Origin: Lomentospora prolificans
Lineage: Eukaryota; Ascomycota; Sordariomycetes; Microascales; Microascaceae
Assembly: GCA_029532625.1 (NCBI GenBank)
Contig: JARFXM010000009.1
Span: 1,116,001-1,180,000, forward strand
Reading direction: 5' to 3'
Length of the DNA stretch: 64,000 nucleotides
Positions 33,524 to 43,838 of the stretch are shown here, piece after piece. Made by a program: the position numbers and the translations under genes. Numbering within the stretch: position 1 is the stretch's first letter; every line of letters starts with the position of its first letter. The notes under the pieces are model-generated. The model worked only from the letters and a program-made list of their open reading frames with translations, made no database searches and was not told the DNA's origin.

Positions 33524-36510
33524 ATGGGAAGTGACGCTGCGGTCGCCCGCCAACAGCAGGATAAGGGGTCCGATGAGAAGATGCGCCTGCGCGAGCTTGA
33601 GCGCAAGGACAGCTCCAACAGGCCCAAGTCTGGCGATGCTGGTTCCAAGGCCGGAACCACTTTGGCGGAGCGCACGCCAAAGAAGCGGAGGAAGGTCAAC
33701 CATGGTACGGCGCTCCCTACTTCTGCGTCCCTTTTTGTTTCTGCCCTACTTGTCTTGTTGCTTGAGCTGTGTTTCTCTATCTTGTATGGCTGCTTCGGCT
33801 GTGATGTGGCCATACACCCGCCCCCTGTTGCCTTGTCACACCATGCCAGCCGTACACTTTCCTTGAGTCTCGATTCCAAATTTCCCCTTGGTTGTTGTAG
33901 CCTAAGTAGGAGTTTTTTTCTTCTTTCCCTCCTCGGACTTTGTACAAGTCCAGCGTCTCCTCGATGCGCGCTGCCGGTGCTTCGAATCCGGTAGGGCAGG
34001 ACAAGGCCGAGTGATAGGCAGGCGGGAGCCGCACAGAAGGAAGTTTAACGGGCTTCGAACCCTGTATAAGTTGCTTTGTGAAACGTGCCCTTCCCGGATC
34101 TCTCTCGCCAGAACATAAAGGACTGAATCATGCGAAGTATAAGACTAACTCGCTCTTACAGCTTGTATATACTGCCGCCGTTCTGTGAGTTTCCCTTCAT
34201 GTCAAATCAGGCATCTCTATCCACCCCGGGGAATGAAAGGCGCGAGATCGGCTCTCGTTGCCGCCTCGGCCTGCAGCCCTGCTAAACTGCAGGGCGAATG
34301 GGGCGGTCGAAGCCAGGAGACACGACGTAGATGCCGTTAGGCTTTGGATGAGAACGATTTTGGCTAACCTTGGGCATTTTGCGCTGCTTTCCGCTCTTGT
34401 TTAGCATATGACTTGCGATCTCGTATGTAAGATACCTCTGCCTACTCAAGCCTTAACCGCACGCCCATCTCCCTTCACTTGACTATCGGTTCTGGGCCCT
34501 ACCCGGTGCCCAAATTCTCCTTCCTCTCCCTCCCTGCCCCCCAAGGCCCCCTTTTTCATCTCGTTCTCGTTGTCCTCAACCGCCTTCCATGTCTTGCTCT
34601 TTCTCGCTTCCCGTATTCCTCCTATGTCCCCCGCCGTGTCCGAGATCGAGTATTTTAACGTCGGCCTCGCTTCTCGCGAAATTCAGGAACGACCTTGTAC
34701 AAGGTGTATCAAGCGTAACATTAGCCACCTCTGCCGTGACGAACCCCGCGATGCAGACTCGAGAAAGTCTAAGAGCGTCGCCGGGTCTTCAGTCATGGAC
34801 GATTCGGAACAGCAACGCCGACCTTCCGTCACCGGCGCGCCTGCCCATCATCAGCAGCAGCAGCAACGGAGAAGTTCAGTGCCAGTGCCGCCTGCTTTTG
34901 ACGCCGCAGCACCCCCTGCTCACCCTGCCTCGATCGATGACCGGCCAAGACAAGGGTCCGGGTCGTTTGGGGATGATGGCACTGCGCTTCATCAACTTGT
35001 GCAACAATCTCCGCATTCAAGACTGCAAGGGAACCCTTTGGGTGGAGGGAACTTGGGACAATGTGGGTCTTGTTCTTTTGAATTTCCCCCCTTTCCTCCT
35101 CTTTGGCACTCGCCTTTTTTTCTTTTGTCTTGGCGTGCCCTCTTGCAGATTCTATTGGAGTCTATTAGACTCGCGTGACCCATACTCGACTTTTCTGGGG
35201 TCTACATGCTGCGTTGAGACTTGTTCAATACCATCGCCTTTGAACTTCAAACTAACAAGTGGTTTAGTCGCTGGGTTCCATGATACGTGGTTAGCGGCGC
35301 AGAGCCACCTCAGTGGCATGCCATATCACGGAAACTATATGATAGTCCCAGAAGTGACCGACGAGTTCAACCTCTTGGACAACTTCCTACACACTAGTCT
35401 GCTCGATGACGGCGGCCAGCTAGCCGAAGCATTAGCAGGAACGTCAGGCGGGACCGCTCTCCAGAACCAGTCCGCCAACGACCTGATGGCCGGTTTCCGC
35501 AATAACAGTAATGCCGGGCTCGGAGGCGGCGCTGCGGGGCTCGCTGCCCAGCGTCAAAATAGCCAGTCCGGCATCGCCCCACAATCAGCGGACCAAAGCG
35601 TCTCTTCGGCCGCCCTACCCCCTCGCCCTTCCATAACAGCCCCGGCTGGCGACGACAAGGCGCGGCGCGAATACTACCTCCAGGCCGCCGACCCCTCAGG
35701 TAATGCTACTCCCGAAGAGCGCATGCAACGTCTCCTGAAGGCAAAGTACGATGCTGGCCTGCTGAAGCCCTTCAATTACATCAAGGGCTACTCGCGGCTC
35801 GGTGCGTACCTCGACCGTAACATCAGCGCCGCGTCTAAGCAGAAGATCCTGCGCACGCTGGGCCAGTTCCGCCCCAAGTTCCGCGAGAGGGCGTCAGCGC
35901 TCACGGATATGGAGCTGGTGATTGTGGAGATGTGGTTCGAGAAGCAACTCATGGAGTATGATCGCGTTTTTGCGAGTATGGCGATTCCCTCATGCCTTTG
36001 GAGGAGAACGGGAGAGATATTCAGGGGGAATAAAGAGATGGCTGAGCTAATCGGCGTGCCGGTGGAACGGCTTCGCGATGTAAGTGTTTGAGAGTGAGGC
36101 ATGGGGCGGGTCGTTGCAGCGTGGCTGTACTAACGTCGATGACAGGGACAACTTGCGCTTCACGAGATTCTAACTGAAGAGTCGTGTGTTCGGTACTGGG
36201 AAGAGTTCCAGACTATTGCGTTTGATCCCGACCACGACAGCTTGCTTACAGCGTGTACGCTCAAGATTCCGGATGATAAATCGGACGAGCCGACAGTCGT
36301 GGAGTGCTCATTTTCGTTCGTGATAAAGCGTGACGAGCACAAGCTGTGAGTGGCTCGACAATTTCTTCTTCTTTTTCTCTTTTTCTTTCTTCCTTTTTTT
36401 TCCTTTTTTAATTGGTTTTCGTGTTTGTGAATAATTTGCTGACTTGGTTCGGTTCTAGTCCTACTATTATCGTGGGCAACTTTCTGCCTCATGATCCGCT
36501 CCAGCCCTAG
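33524..36510 (+). CDS. acuK: AcuK/ERT1 gluconeogenesis transcription activator (Zn2Cys6 plus PAS-like domain)
   Basis: Zinc-cluster activator of gluconeogenic genes (AcuK/ERT1 family; acts with AcuM on PEP carboxykinase and fructose-bisphosphatase genes). Seven exons: 33524-33704, 34162-34184 (23 bases), 34405-34422 (18 bases), 34687-35062, 35268-36079, 36146-36345 and 36459-36510, giving 553 residues. The zinc cluster is assembled from four exons: KKRRKVNH, then ACIYCRRS, HMTCDL and ERPCTRCIKRNISHLC. All six Cys appear only when the micro-exons are used, and every junction keeps phase. A Gln/Ser/Pro-rich region follows. The family block VPEVTDEFNLLDNFLHTSLL and a C-terminal PAS-like domain (about 425-553, ending VGNFLPHDPLQP) come next. 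Assignment rests on the near-diagnostic zinc cluster plus the PAS-like end. The exon 4 donor (GTGGGT) is the weakest junction. Confidence 0.88.
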
Positions 36511-37440
36511 ACTAGAACTGGGTTGACATTGATATATATTTTCTGACAAACCGGCTTCGACTGGCAGGCTATTATATAGTCCATGGTGGGACTAATTATC
36601 CAAGATAGAGAAAGAGAGGGTGCACTCGACGCCCCTACTCACTCCTATATCGTTTTTCCTTACACTAAACTTTGCCTCGTGGCTCTCCATCTCATCTCAT
36701 ACACCAAGAAGATTCCTTGATTACAGGTGCCCAGAGGTCCCCAGGACTCTTGCAATCAGAAAATATACACCCATGAAAAGGGATTACACGCGTGGCTTCG
36801 GTTCATTATCATTCTGTTATTTTATTTTATTTTTCTTTTTTTCTTTTTTTAACGAGGAAAGGACGAAGGAATACCGAAACGAAGAAGGACCGACCTTTTA
36901 CGGGTGAACACTCCCAATAACTGAACGCGATGGATATATCTCTACTCGTCGATGCATCCAAGCTCCACTTACTTTTTTTTTCTCCTTCTTCTTCTTTTGC
37001 TTTCTCTCTACTCATTTTTTCTTGCCTTGCCTCTAGCGTACTCGGCTTGAAGGCATATAAACGCATGGAGATGGTCGTTTAGCGACTTGGGAATTAGGTG
37101 GGACTTGGATGGACATATAGAAGGCTCCCTGTTTCGCGGAGACATGCATTCCACTCCTCTCGAGACTTAGAAGTACAATTATCAACTCTGGTTTACGCTT
37201 ACTTGAATCGCTGTGCGGTGAACTTGGTGAAGCATATCTGTTGCTAGTAGGCTTGGAAGGAGCGTTGTGGGAAGGGATGTGGTTCTTTCCTCGTCTCGAT
37301 GCGTATTTGGGTCTTCTTCTCCACCACAACCGACATCCATTGTCGACTTTCATCGCACTCCTCTCTTCGAAGCTACGATACGTTAGCATGAGCCAAGTGA
37401 GGCCACCCGTTTCCAAATAGCCCATTGCTGCGCCGTAGTC
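36511..37440. other. Intergenic, acuK to SPO22
   Basis: No gene seen. T/C-rich runs occur near 36820-36850 and 36970-37020. Confidence 0.5.
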
Positions 37441-40400
37441 ATGGCTCATGTCACTTCGCTTCTCAAATCGTGCTCCGATCTTCGGGACCGCCTTCCGAAC
37501 TCTGATGATACGGAATCCATAGAAACTCTACTAGACGACGTCAAAGTCTACCTACGCACGGCGAAGACCTTGGGGCTGAAAACGCAAGCCGAAACGCGGC
37601 CTCGCGCCCATGAACTTGAGGAGAAAGGTATCTCGCTGTGGAATCTTTGCACAAGGCTGCGGCGAAATATTGACACGGACGAAGACATCTCCGCGGACTT
37701 TACTAATATGAAAAAGTTGCTATACTTGTGGTGTCGCGTGTTTTCCTTCTTCCTTATCGACATCGCGAGGCGAGCCCGTGGAGGAGAGAAGCGTTCCTCC
37801 TTGGTTGCTGATCTGCTGTACTTGCTTCGGCTGGCACTCAAAGCAGCGAGGAGCTGTATCGAGGATGGAGAGCTGGAGCTGGCTCTGGGGTGTTTGCAGA
37901 AGGGGGTGGATTATATCAAGGAGGTGAGGGGCAGGACGTGTCCCCAGGAGTATGATGGGGAGTTTAGGGGCTTGGAGGCAGAGTACTTTATTCTGAGAAT
38001 TTGGCAGGTTTGTTGCTTATCCGAGATACTTACTACTTACGATGATGAATGCTGACTAGGGTGCTGTTTAGTCTTGGAAAGAAGATCGACTCGATGTAGC
38101 GGAACACATGTACCGAAAGGCAGAGGATACACTAAAATCCCTGGACCCTCGACCGGCCGAGAATCTCTGCGCTGTTCTCTTCGAGATAGGGCGGGCTTCG
38201 CTAGAGCAGAAAGATTTTAGCCTGGCTACTAAGTGGCTCGAGAGGGCGTACGGCGTCATTAACAATCAGGAACTTGAGGATCTCTCCCGCAACGGTGTCG
38301 AGCTGCGCTTGACAATCGTTCAAGCTTTTATTCAGGCCCTTGTTGGGACGGGAAACCTCGAGGACATGAACAAGGCTCGGGACATTGTCATGTACATGGA
38401 GTCGGATATCGGGGATAAGCCTGTTGTCCTACTCATGAGGCTTGAACTCTTGATGAGTACGCCGGATGAAGAATTTGATACCCTGGCGTACGCGGATATA
38501 TTAAGAAGAATGGTGAAAGGTTTCACTTTTACTAGGCCGCATTTCCAGTTTTTTCTATCTCACGCCCGGCGTTTGTACAAGAAAGGTGCCGTGTTGGGAT
38601 GTAATGTGTTGGATGAGTTGATTACGGGTAGGTTGCTAGGATCGGGGAAAGGAGATTGGATTGGAAAGGCCTTGATTATGAGGGTATGGATGGCTACGAG
38701 CCGGGTTGGGGCCTCTGGAGATATTGTTGAGCTTGAGGACTTACTAGGTCGGATCCAAGACGGGCTCGAGGTCCCTATAGAGCCGATTGCTGCAGCCGCG
38801 GCGCAATCCGTAAGTGAACCAGTTATATAAGGAGAGATTACTAGTGCTAACTTGGCGAATAGTTGATATGGAAGCAAGTGGAGGCCAATTTAACGGACGA
38901 GCAGTATGAAACGGCGGATCAGTGGTGCCGGGTGGCCATGCATGAGGTCTTTCATTCTGCTGGACCGCAGAATCTTGCCAAGATCTCGAGGTGCGTCAAC
39001 TAGTCGCTTCTCTCGTCTCAGTGAGAAGTCCTAAGGAGAAGAAAGCAGGAAGCGTATACTCTGCGCTTTGATGAGAAACCAATTCGACAATGCAAAGCAA
39101 CTCTACCTTACGATGCCGGAAGCGACTCAAAGGGAACCGATGACACGATACCTCATGTTTAAAGTAGCTCTTCGGAACCATGATAATGATTTGGCTGTTG
39201 AGTGTCTCGGGGCATTAAGCAATCTGCAGACCAAGGGCCGTGACTTCCTCTATGCTTGTGTTCTTGATGCGCAGAGTGTAGGGAGCCGACGGTTTGCCGC
39301 GGCGGCAATGAAGAGCCTCGTTGAGAATCACGACGCGGAGACGGCGAGCCCGATCCATCTGCCGGCGCTGATCCGGTGTACGATACGCCTTTTGGTGGTG
39401 GGTTTGGATCCCAAGAGCGAAGAAGAGTACGTAGCTGTTGAGAATGCGGCGAATGATATTTGCCACATGTTTGAGGAGGGTACGTAGGGCTCTTGAGGAC
39501 AATATGCCGTTTGCTAACGCCGAATGTAGCAGCTTCGGCAGTCCAGAGGGCCCCTCGCGATGCTGATGGGAAGAAGCTGTTTACCGTAACGGAACTGGAT
39601 TGGTTTCATCAAAACGCTTACAATATTGGTATTAATCGTTGCGAAACGTGGGATCTGAGGCACACAATACGGATTTTTGAGGCTTGCCTCTCTATAATGA
39701 AGCAATATCCGGCAGACATACCTCTGGAAGATGCCAAAGACTTGTCTCTAAAGGCAATGTGTTGTTACTTCATTATAGGTGCGGCACTGATATCCTTAGC
39801 ACGGCGTGAGGACGTCGTAGATGAAAAGTTGCGGATGTATTCCGAGATGCGGGGCCATGTTGCGAGGTTTGAAGTCGAACTAAATGAGAGGAGTAGAGAT
39901 ATCGGGAAGACGGTGCTTGAGGATCTGAAGGCCAAATTGGCCACCTTGCTCATTTTCGACTTTGAGGGCGCCGTGGCGTTGGGAACGTGGGATGAATTGG
40001 CGGAGGTGGTGAGGAGGGCTGAGATGTGTGGCGACGCGGTTGCCTACAAGGCCATGGCGGATTGTCTGCTGAGGGCAAAGGGGATACCGCCTCAAGGTGA
40101 GTTCCTATCAATGGGCCTCATTGGAAAAGCATACGCTGATTGGATCTACTGCAAGCGTTATTCTCAACCATGAGGGCCATCATAAACCAGCTCTGCGCGA
40201 TCCAAGGCTTCGGAGTCGAGAGGGTGGCAAAGTACATTCGCTGCTTGTTCCAGGCCGTTCTTCCTCTTGAGGGAAGCATGGCTTTTCAGCTGGCGGATGA
40301 AGCCCTGCATCTGGTCAGGGAGGCATCGACGGTGAGTTTCCCTCCACAAAATGCTCGCTCGCCGAGACGAGCTCCGACTGAAAAGCCTTTTTTCCTCTAG

Positions 40401-40610
40401 ATGGACCAACGGTTTCCGGATGAGGAGCTCGAGTGGCTGGCTACCATGTCCTGGAATCACGCCATTGACTTCTACTCTGTTGGTGAGGACGGCGAGTGCA
40501 AAAAGTGGGCGGTTAAGGCGATAAACCTTGCTCACTACTGCAACGACGAGAGGCGGTTGGAAAGGAATCTACAGGATAGGTTCTCCAGCCTAAAGTGGGA
40601 AGAGAAGTGA
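37441..40610 (+). CDS. SPO22: SPO22/ZIP4 meiotic TPR protein
   Basis: Meiosis-specific scaffold of the ZMM group (yeast Spo22/Zip4, plant and animal ZIP4/TEX11). It promotes class I crossovers and links the synaptonemal complex to recombination sites. Seven exons: 37441-38007, 38072-38809, 38863-38990, 39049-39479, 39530-40096, 40156-40331 and 40401-40610, giving 938 residues; all phases agree. The protein is almost wholly alpha-helical with degenerate TPR-like repeats, for example around AEHMYRKAEDTLKSL and LATKWLERAYGVIN. Blocks LDWFHQNAYNIGINRCETWD and MSWNHAIDFYSVGEDGECKKW are characteristic of the fungal SPO22 domain. Intron 5 uses an AAG acceptor. There are no membrane or catalytic motifs, as expected. 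It is tail to tail with the calpain gene, 152 bases apart. Confidence 0.87.
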
Positions 40611-40762
40611 GAAGAAAAATGAAACAAGGCTAAACATTCATACATCATTTCATCATCGTGGGTAGAGCAGAGTAAGCTAAGCTAGACATCCAGTACACAA
40701 AACATTGGCGTGCAAAATAAACCTCCTCCCCACTTGCATCTCCCATATTCAAATACCGTCTC

Positions 40763-43700
40763 TCAAGATGTAGCACCCGCTGGCTCGCCATCAGTCACCA
40801 ACGCAGTGCTCTCCTCCTCATCCTTCATCTCGACAAGCGTGACGGAGACATCGGCGTCCTTGGCGTAGACCCTCAGGCCCATGACGCACACAGGGTTCCA
40901 AGGGAGAGGCTTGTCGGCGTCAAGTTGGAAATCATTGCGCTCGCGTTCCTCCTCCTCCTTCTTCTTCTTTTCCTCCTCTTCGCGCTCACGCTCGGCCTCC
41001 ACTTCCTCAAGGTAGGCTTCTTCCTCAGCATCGTCATCGTCATCGTCCTCCTCGCTCTCGGGTTCAGATTCCGACTCGGTCTCGATATCGGACTCGAAAA
41101 TTTCAGAGTCGGACACGTCGGGGGCGATGGGAGGCACGGCGGCAGCGGATTCAGGAGCCTCAAGGACCACTGGCGGGGACCCTGCGACTTGAGGAGCTTC
41201 CGTGGCCTCCGCGGCTGCGGGCACCTCGGGCTTGGAAATCTCGGCCCAGGACGCGTCGGATTCCTTGGTCTCCGGGGAGTCGCCTCCAGTCTGCTCCTTG
41301 GCCTCGCTGGGCTGGGAGATGGGAGCCGCCTTCTCCTCCTCCACCTTCTCCTCCTCCACCTTCTCCTCCTCCACCTTCTCCTCGGTCTTCTTGACAGCCT
41401 CTTCAGCCTCCCTCTTCTTACGCTCCTCCCTTTCCTTGGCACGGCGTGCCTTGGCCTTGGCGCGCCTCTCCCTCTCCTTCTGCCTCTGCTTCTTGGCACG
41501 CTCCCTCTGCTTCTGCCGCTGCTTCTTGGCACGCTCCTTCTGCTTCCTGGCCTTCTCCTTCTCCTTCAGCTTCTGCTTCTTGGCCTTGGCCTTATCCCTG
41601 GCCTTCTTGGCCTGCTCGCGGGCTTTCTTCTTCTCCTCGCGCTCCTTCTCCTCCTTCTTCTGCTGCTCGACCTCGAGGTCGTGATCGGCCACGCCCTGCT
41701 TGGCGTGGGCGAGATCGTACTGCATGCCGACCTGCCTCATCTTTTGCGGGTTTTTGTCGGCATACTTGATGACCATCTCCTCGACCGTCTCCTTGCCCTC
41801 GTTCCGCGAGGCCGTGATCTTGGGAATCACCTCGTACACGCCCTCCTCGAGCTCGACCTCGCACGAGATGCTCCTGTTCTCCCACTTGTGCACCTGCCTC
41901 ACGCGGCAAATGTGCTCCCCTTGCGAGCTGCCCGCCTTCTGCAGGACGAAATGCAGCTCGAAGAAGTACGGGCCCTCGAGGCCGACAAAGTAGCGGTCGT
42001 CGAGTTGCGTCAGGACGATGACGACGAGGCCGGACTTCTTGACCTCGACGCGGAACTTGGTGCGCAAGTAGCCCGTGACCCACGAGATGTTGGCCGAGGT
42101 CCAGCGGTGGACGACGGTCCAGGAGGAGTCGAAGAGGCGGGTGCGGTGGATATACTTGAAGGTGTCGAGCATGTCGTCAAAGGACATCCAGAAGACGCCA
42201 TCGTCGCCAAAGGTGTGGTTGAGCTTGCGGAGCCAGTAGGGCGTCCATTCCTTGGAGCCGTCGGACCAGCGACCGGTCCATTCGCCGAGGCCGTAAGAGT
42301 CGCGCTGACCCCAGGGGTTTCTACGAGAGTTTTTCTTTTGGTTAGTTGATTGGTGATGACGATAGTAAAAACGCTTAGAGACCTTGGGGGACTTTACCTT
42401 ATCTTGACGAGACGGACACGGTTGCCGTCTTCGCCGGTCTCTTCGGTGGCATGGAGGATCGAGTAGGCGTGACCGAGGGCAAGACCATTCTTGGTCGAGT
42501 CCCAGCCGGTGCCCATGGCGGAAAGGGCAAAGACGAACTCGCCGTCCGAGGCAGCGAGCTCCCTCCACAGCTTGTCTTTGGACAGGATCTTGGACGAGGC
42601 GATGGTGGTGCCGACACCACCAGTCATGTCCTCGACACCCTCGGACGACCAACCTCCCTCGATGGCGGCATAGTCGCAGTGAACCTTGGCGTAGGCCTTC
42701 TCCAGAAGAGGCAGCCAGGTCTCGTTGGGGTCGTCGCAGCGCGCAAAGTAGAGCGCCTCCGAGCCAGTCTGGTACCTTTCCCTGTACCTCTGGGCCCTTT
42801 TGCCTGCGGGGTCGTAGACATCGCGGTAGTGGTCGAAGTCGGTCTTGGTGAGGAACAAGTTGTCGTCGACAATGGTGGAGACCCACTCTCCATCGCGGAA
42901 GAAGCAGAAGCCGTAGACACCGCATTCCTCGTCGCGGGCGACGCAGACGCGGTCCATGAGATCCTTGCGGTGGGCGATGGTGGCAACCGCGGCGAGCCAC
43001 CAGCAGTCACCGTTGCGGCCCTGCATGATGTCGGACGAAGAGTATCCGTTCACTGTAAACTGGGGGTTCTCGAAGATCCAGTCAACCCGGTGGACGGAAC
43101 CGGGGCCAATCATCCAGCCGCAGCGGGTACCGTCCTCATCGCCATCACGAGGCTTCTCCTGCTCCTCATCCCTCGTCGCCGGCGCGCGCGGCGGGCCAGA
43201 CTTCCTCTCCCTGGGCGGGGGAGGGTCACCTCGGCGCCTACCGCGCGGCCGCCCGCCCAGCGCATCGTCGCCGTCGAACCGGGCCGCGGGAGGCCAGTTG
43301 TCCTCCGAATCCCTGTTTCCCCACATGAAGAACCAGTCTATCTCCTCCCACCAACGCCACAGGCCATACAGCGTGTTATTCATCGGATCACTCTCAATGT
43401 CGAAATCCGGATCGGTAAACTTCTCGTTCGTGCGCTTGCACTCCGCTACGGCCCTCCTCACCCTCTCGCGGCACTCTTTGGCCGCAGCCTCGTAACTTTC
43501 GGCGGCGTTGCGCGCGCGAGGCAGGCGAGGGGGCCGAGAACATCGTCGCCGTTGGCCCCGTTCTCCTTGGCGTTGGTGCCGGGGAGGAGGGAGGCGTAGA
43601 GGCTGCGGGGGAAGATGGAGGTGACCTTGCCCTGCTTTTTGGAATGGAACCGGGTCCAGAACTCGGCGAGGAACTCCTGGGGGTTCTTGGTGGGGTCGTA

Positions 43701-43838
43701 GCGGCGATTCGGGGAGGTGGAGCGGTGTCGGTGGCGCGACCGAGACCGAGACCGAGACCGCGATCGGGATCGTGATCGGGAGCGTGATTGGGGAGCAGCG
43801 GAGCGCGGGCGGCGGGGCAACTGGGATTGGGGAGGCAT
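40763..43838 (-). CDS. Calpain-like cysteine protease with frame break near the N-terminus
   Basis: Papain-fold, calpain-family (C2) peptidase. It starts at ATG 43838 with an Arg-Ser dipeptide region, then ..PRSLYASLLPGTN... Near 43527-43519 a CG-dinucleotide run separates this frame from the next (RNAAESYEAAAKEC...), with no usable GT-AG intron, so a one-base indel or base error is suspected. The main frame runs to 42398, then an intron (42397-42321), then 42320-40763. The catalytic triad is present: Cys in NGDCWWL (codon 43005-43003), His in LGHAYSIL (42471-42469) and Asn in NPWG right after the intron. A C2-like domain follows (WVTGYLRTKFRVEV). Then come about 300 residues of Lys/Glu/Arg-rich and acidic low-complexity sequence, including a 3-fold EEKVE repeat, and a final conserved end (PWNPVCVMGLRVYAKD). 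The layout resembles fungal calpain-like proteins of unknown substrate; it is not PalB by domain order. Confidence 0.82.
41331..41382. repeat. 15-base tandem repeat inside the calpain coding region
   Basis: Three copies of a 15-base unit (CTCCTCCTCCACCTT type) encode EEKVE repeats on minus. Copy number is likely variable. Confidence 0.75.
43736..43795. repeat. Six-base repeat encoding an Arg-Ser run
   Basis: Near-tandem GACCGA-type units encode about nine Ser-Arg pairs at the N-terminus of the calpain-like protein. RS runs of this kind are typical of nuclear-speckle proteins and odd for a protease. Confidence 0.7.

Noticed and set aside
34010..34075. TTCGAA-containing stretch looking like a tRNA T arm in acuK intron 1
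   Set aside because: No acceptor stem, D arm or anticodon arm can be folded around it.
40925..42349. A 474-codon plus-strand open frame, very Leu-rich, across the calpain gene
   Set aside because: It is the antisense of Lys/Glu-rich coding sequence (CTT/CTC codons opposite AAG/GAG). The minus strand has the catalytic triad and conserved domains; the plus frame has no domain content.
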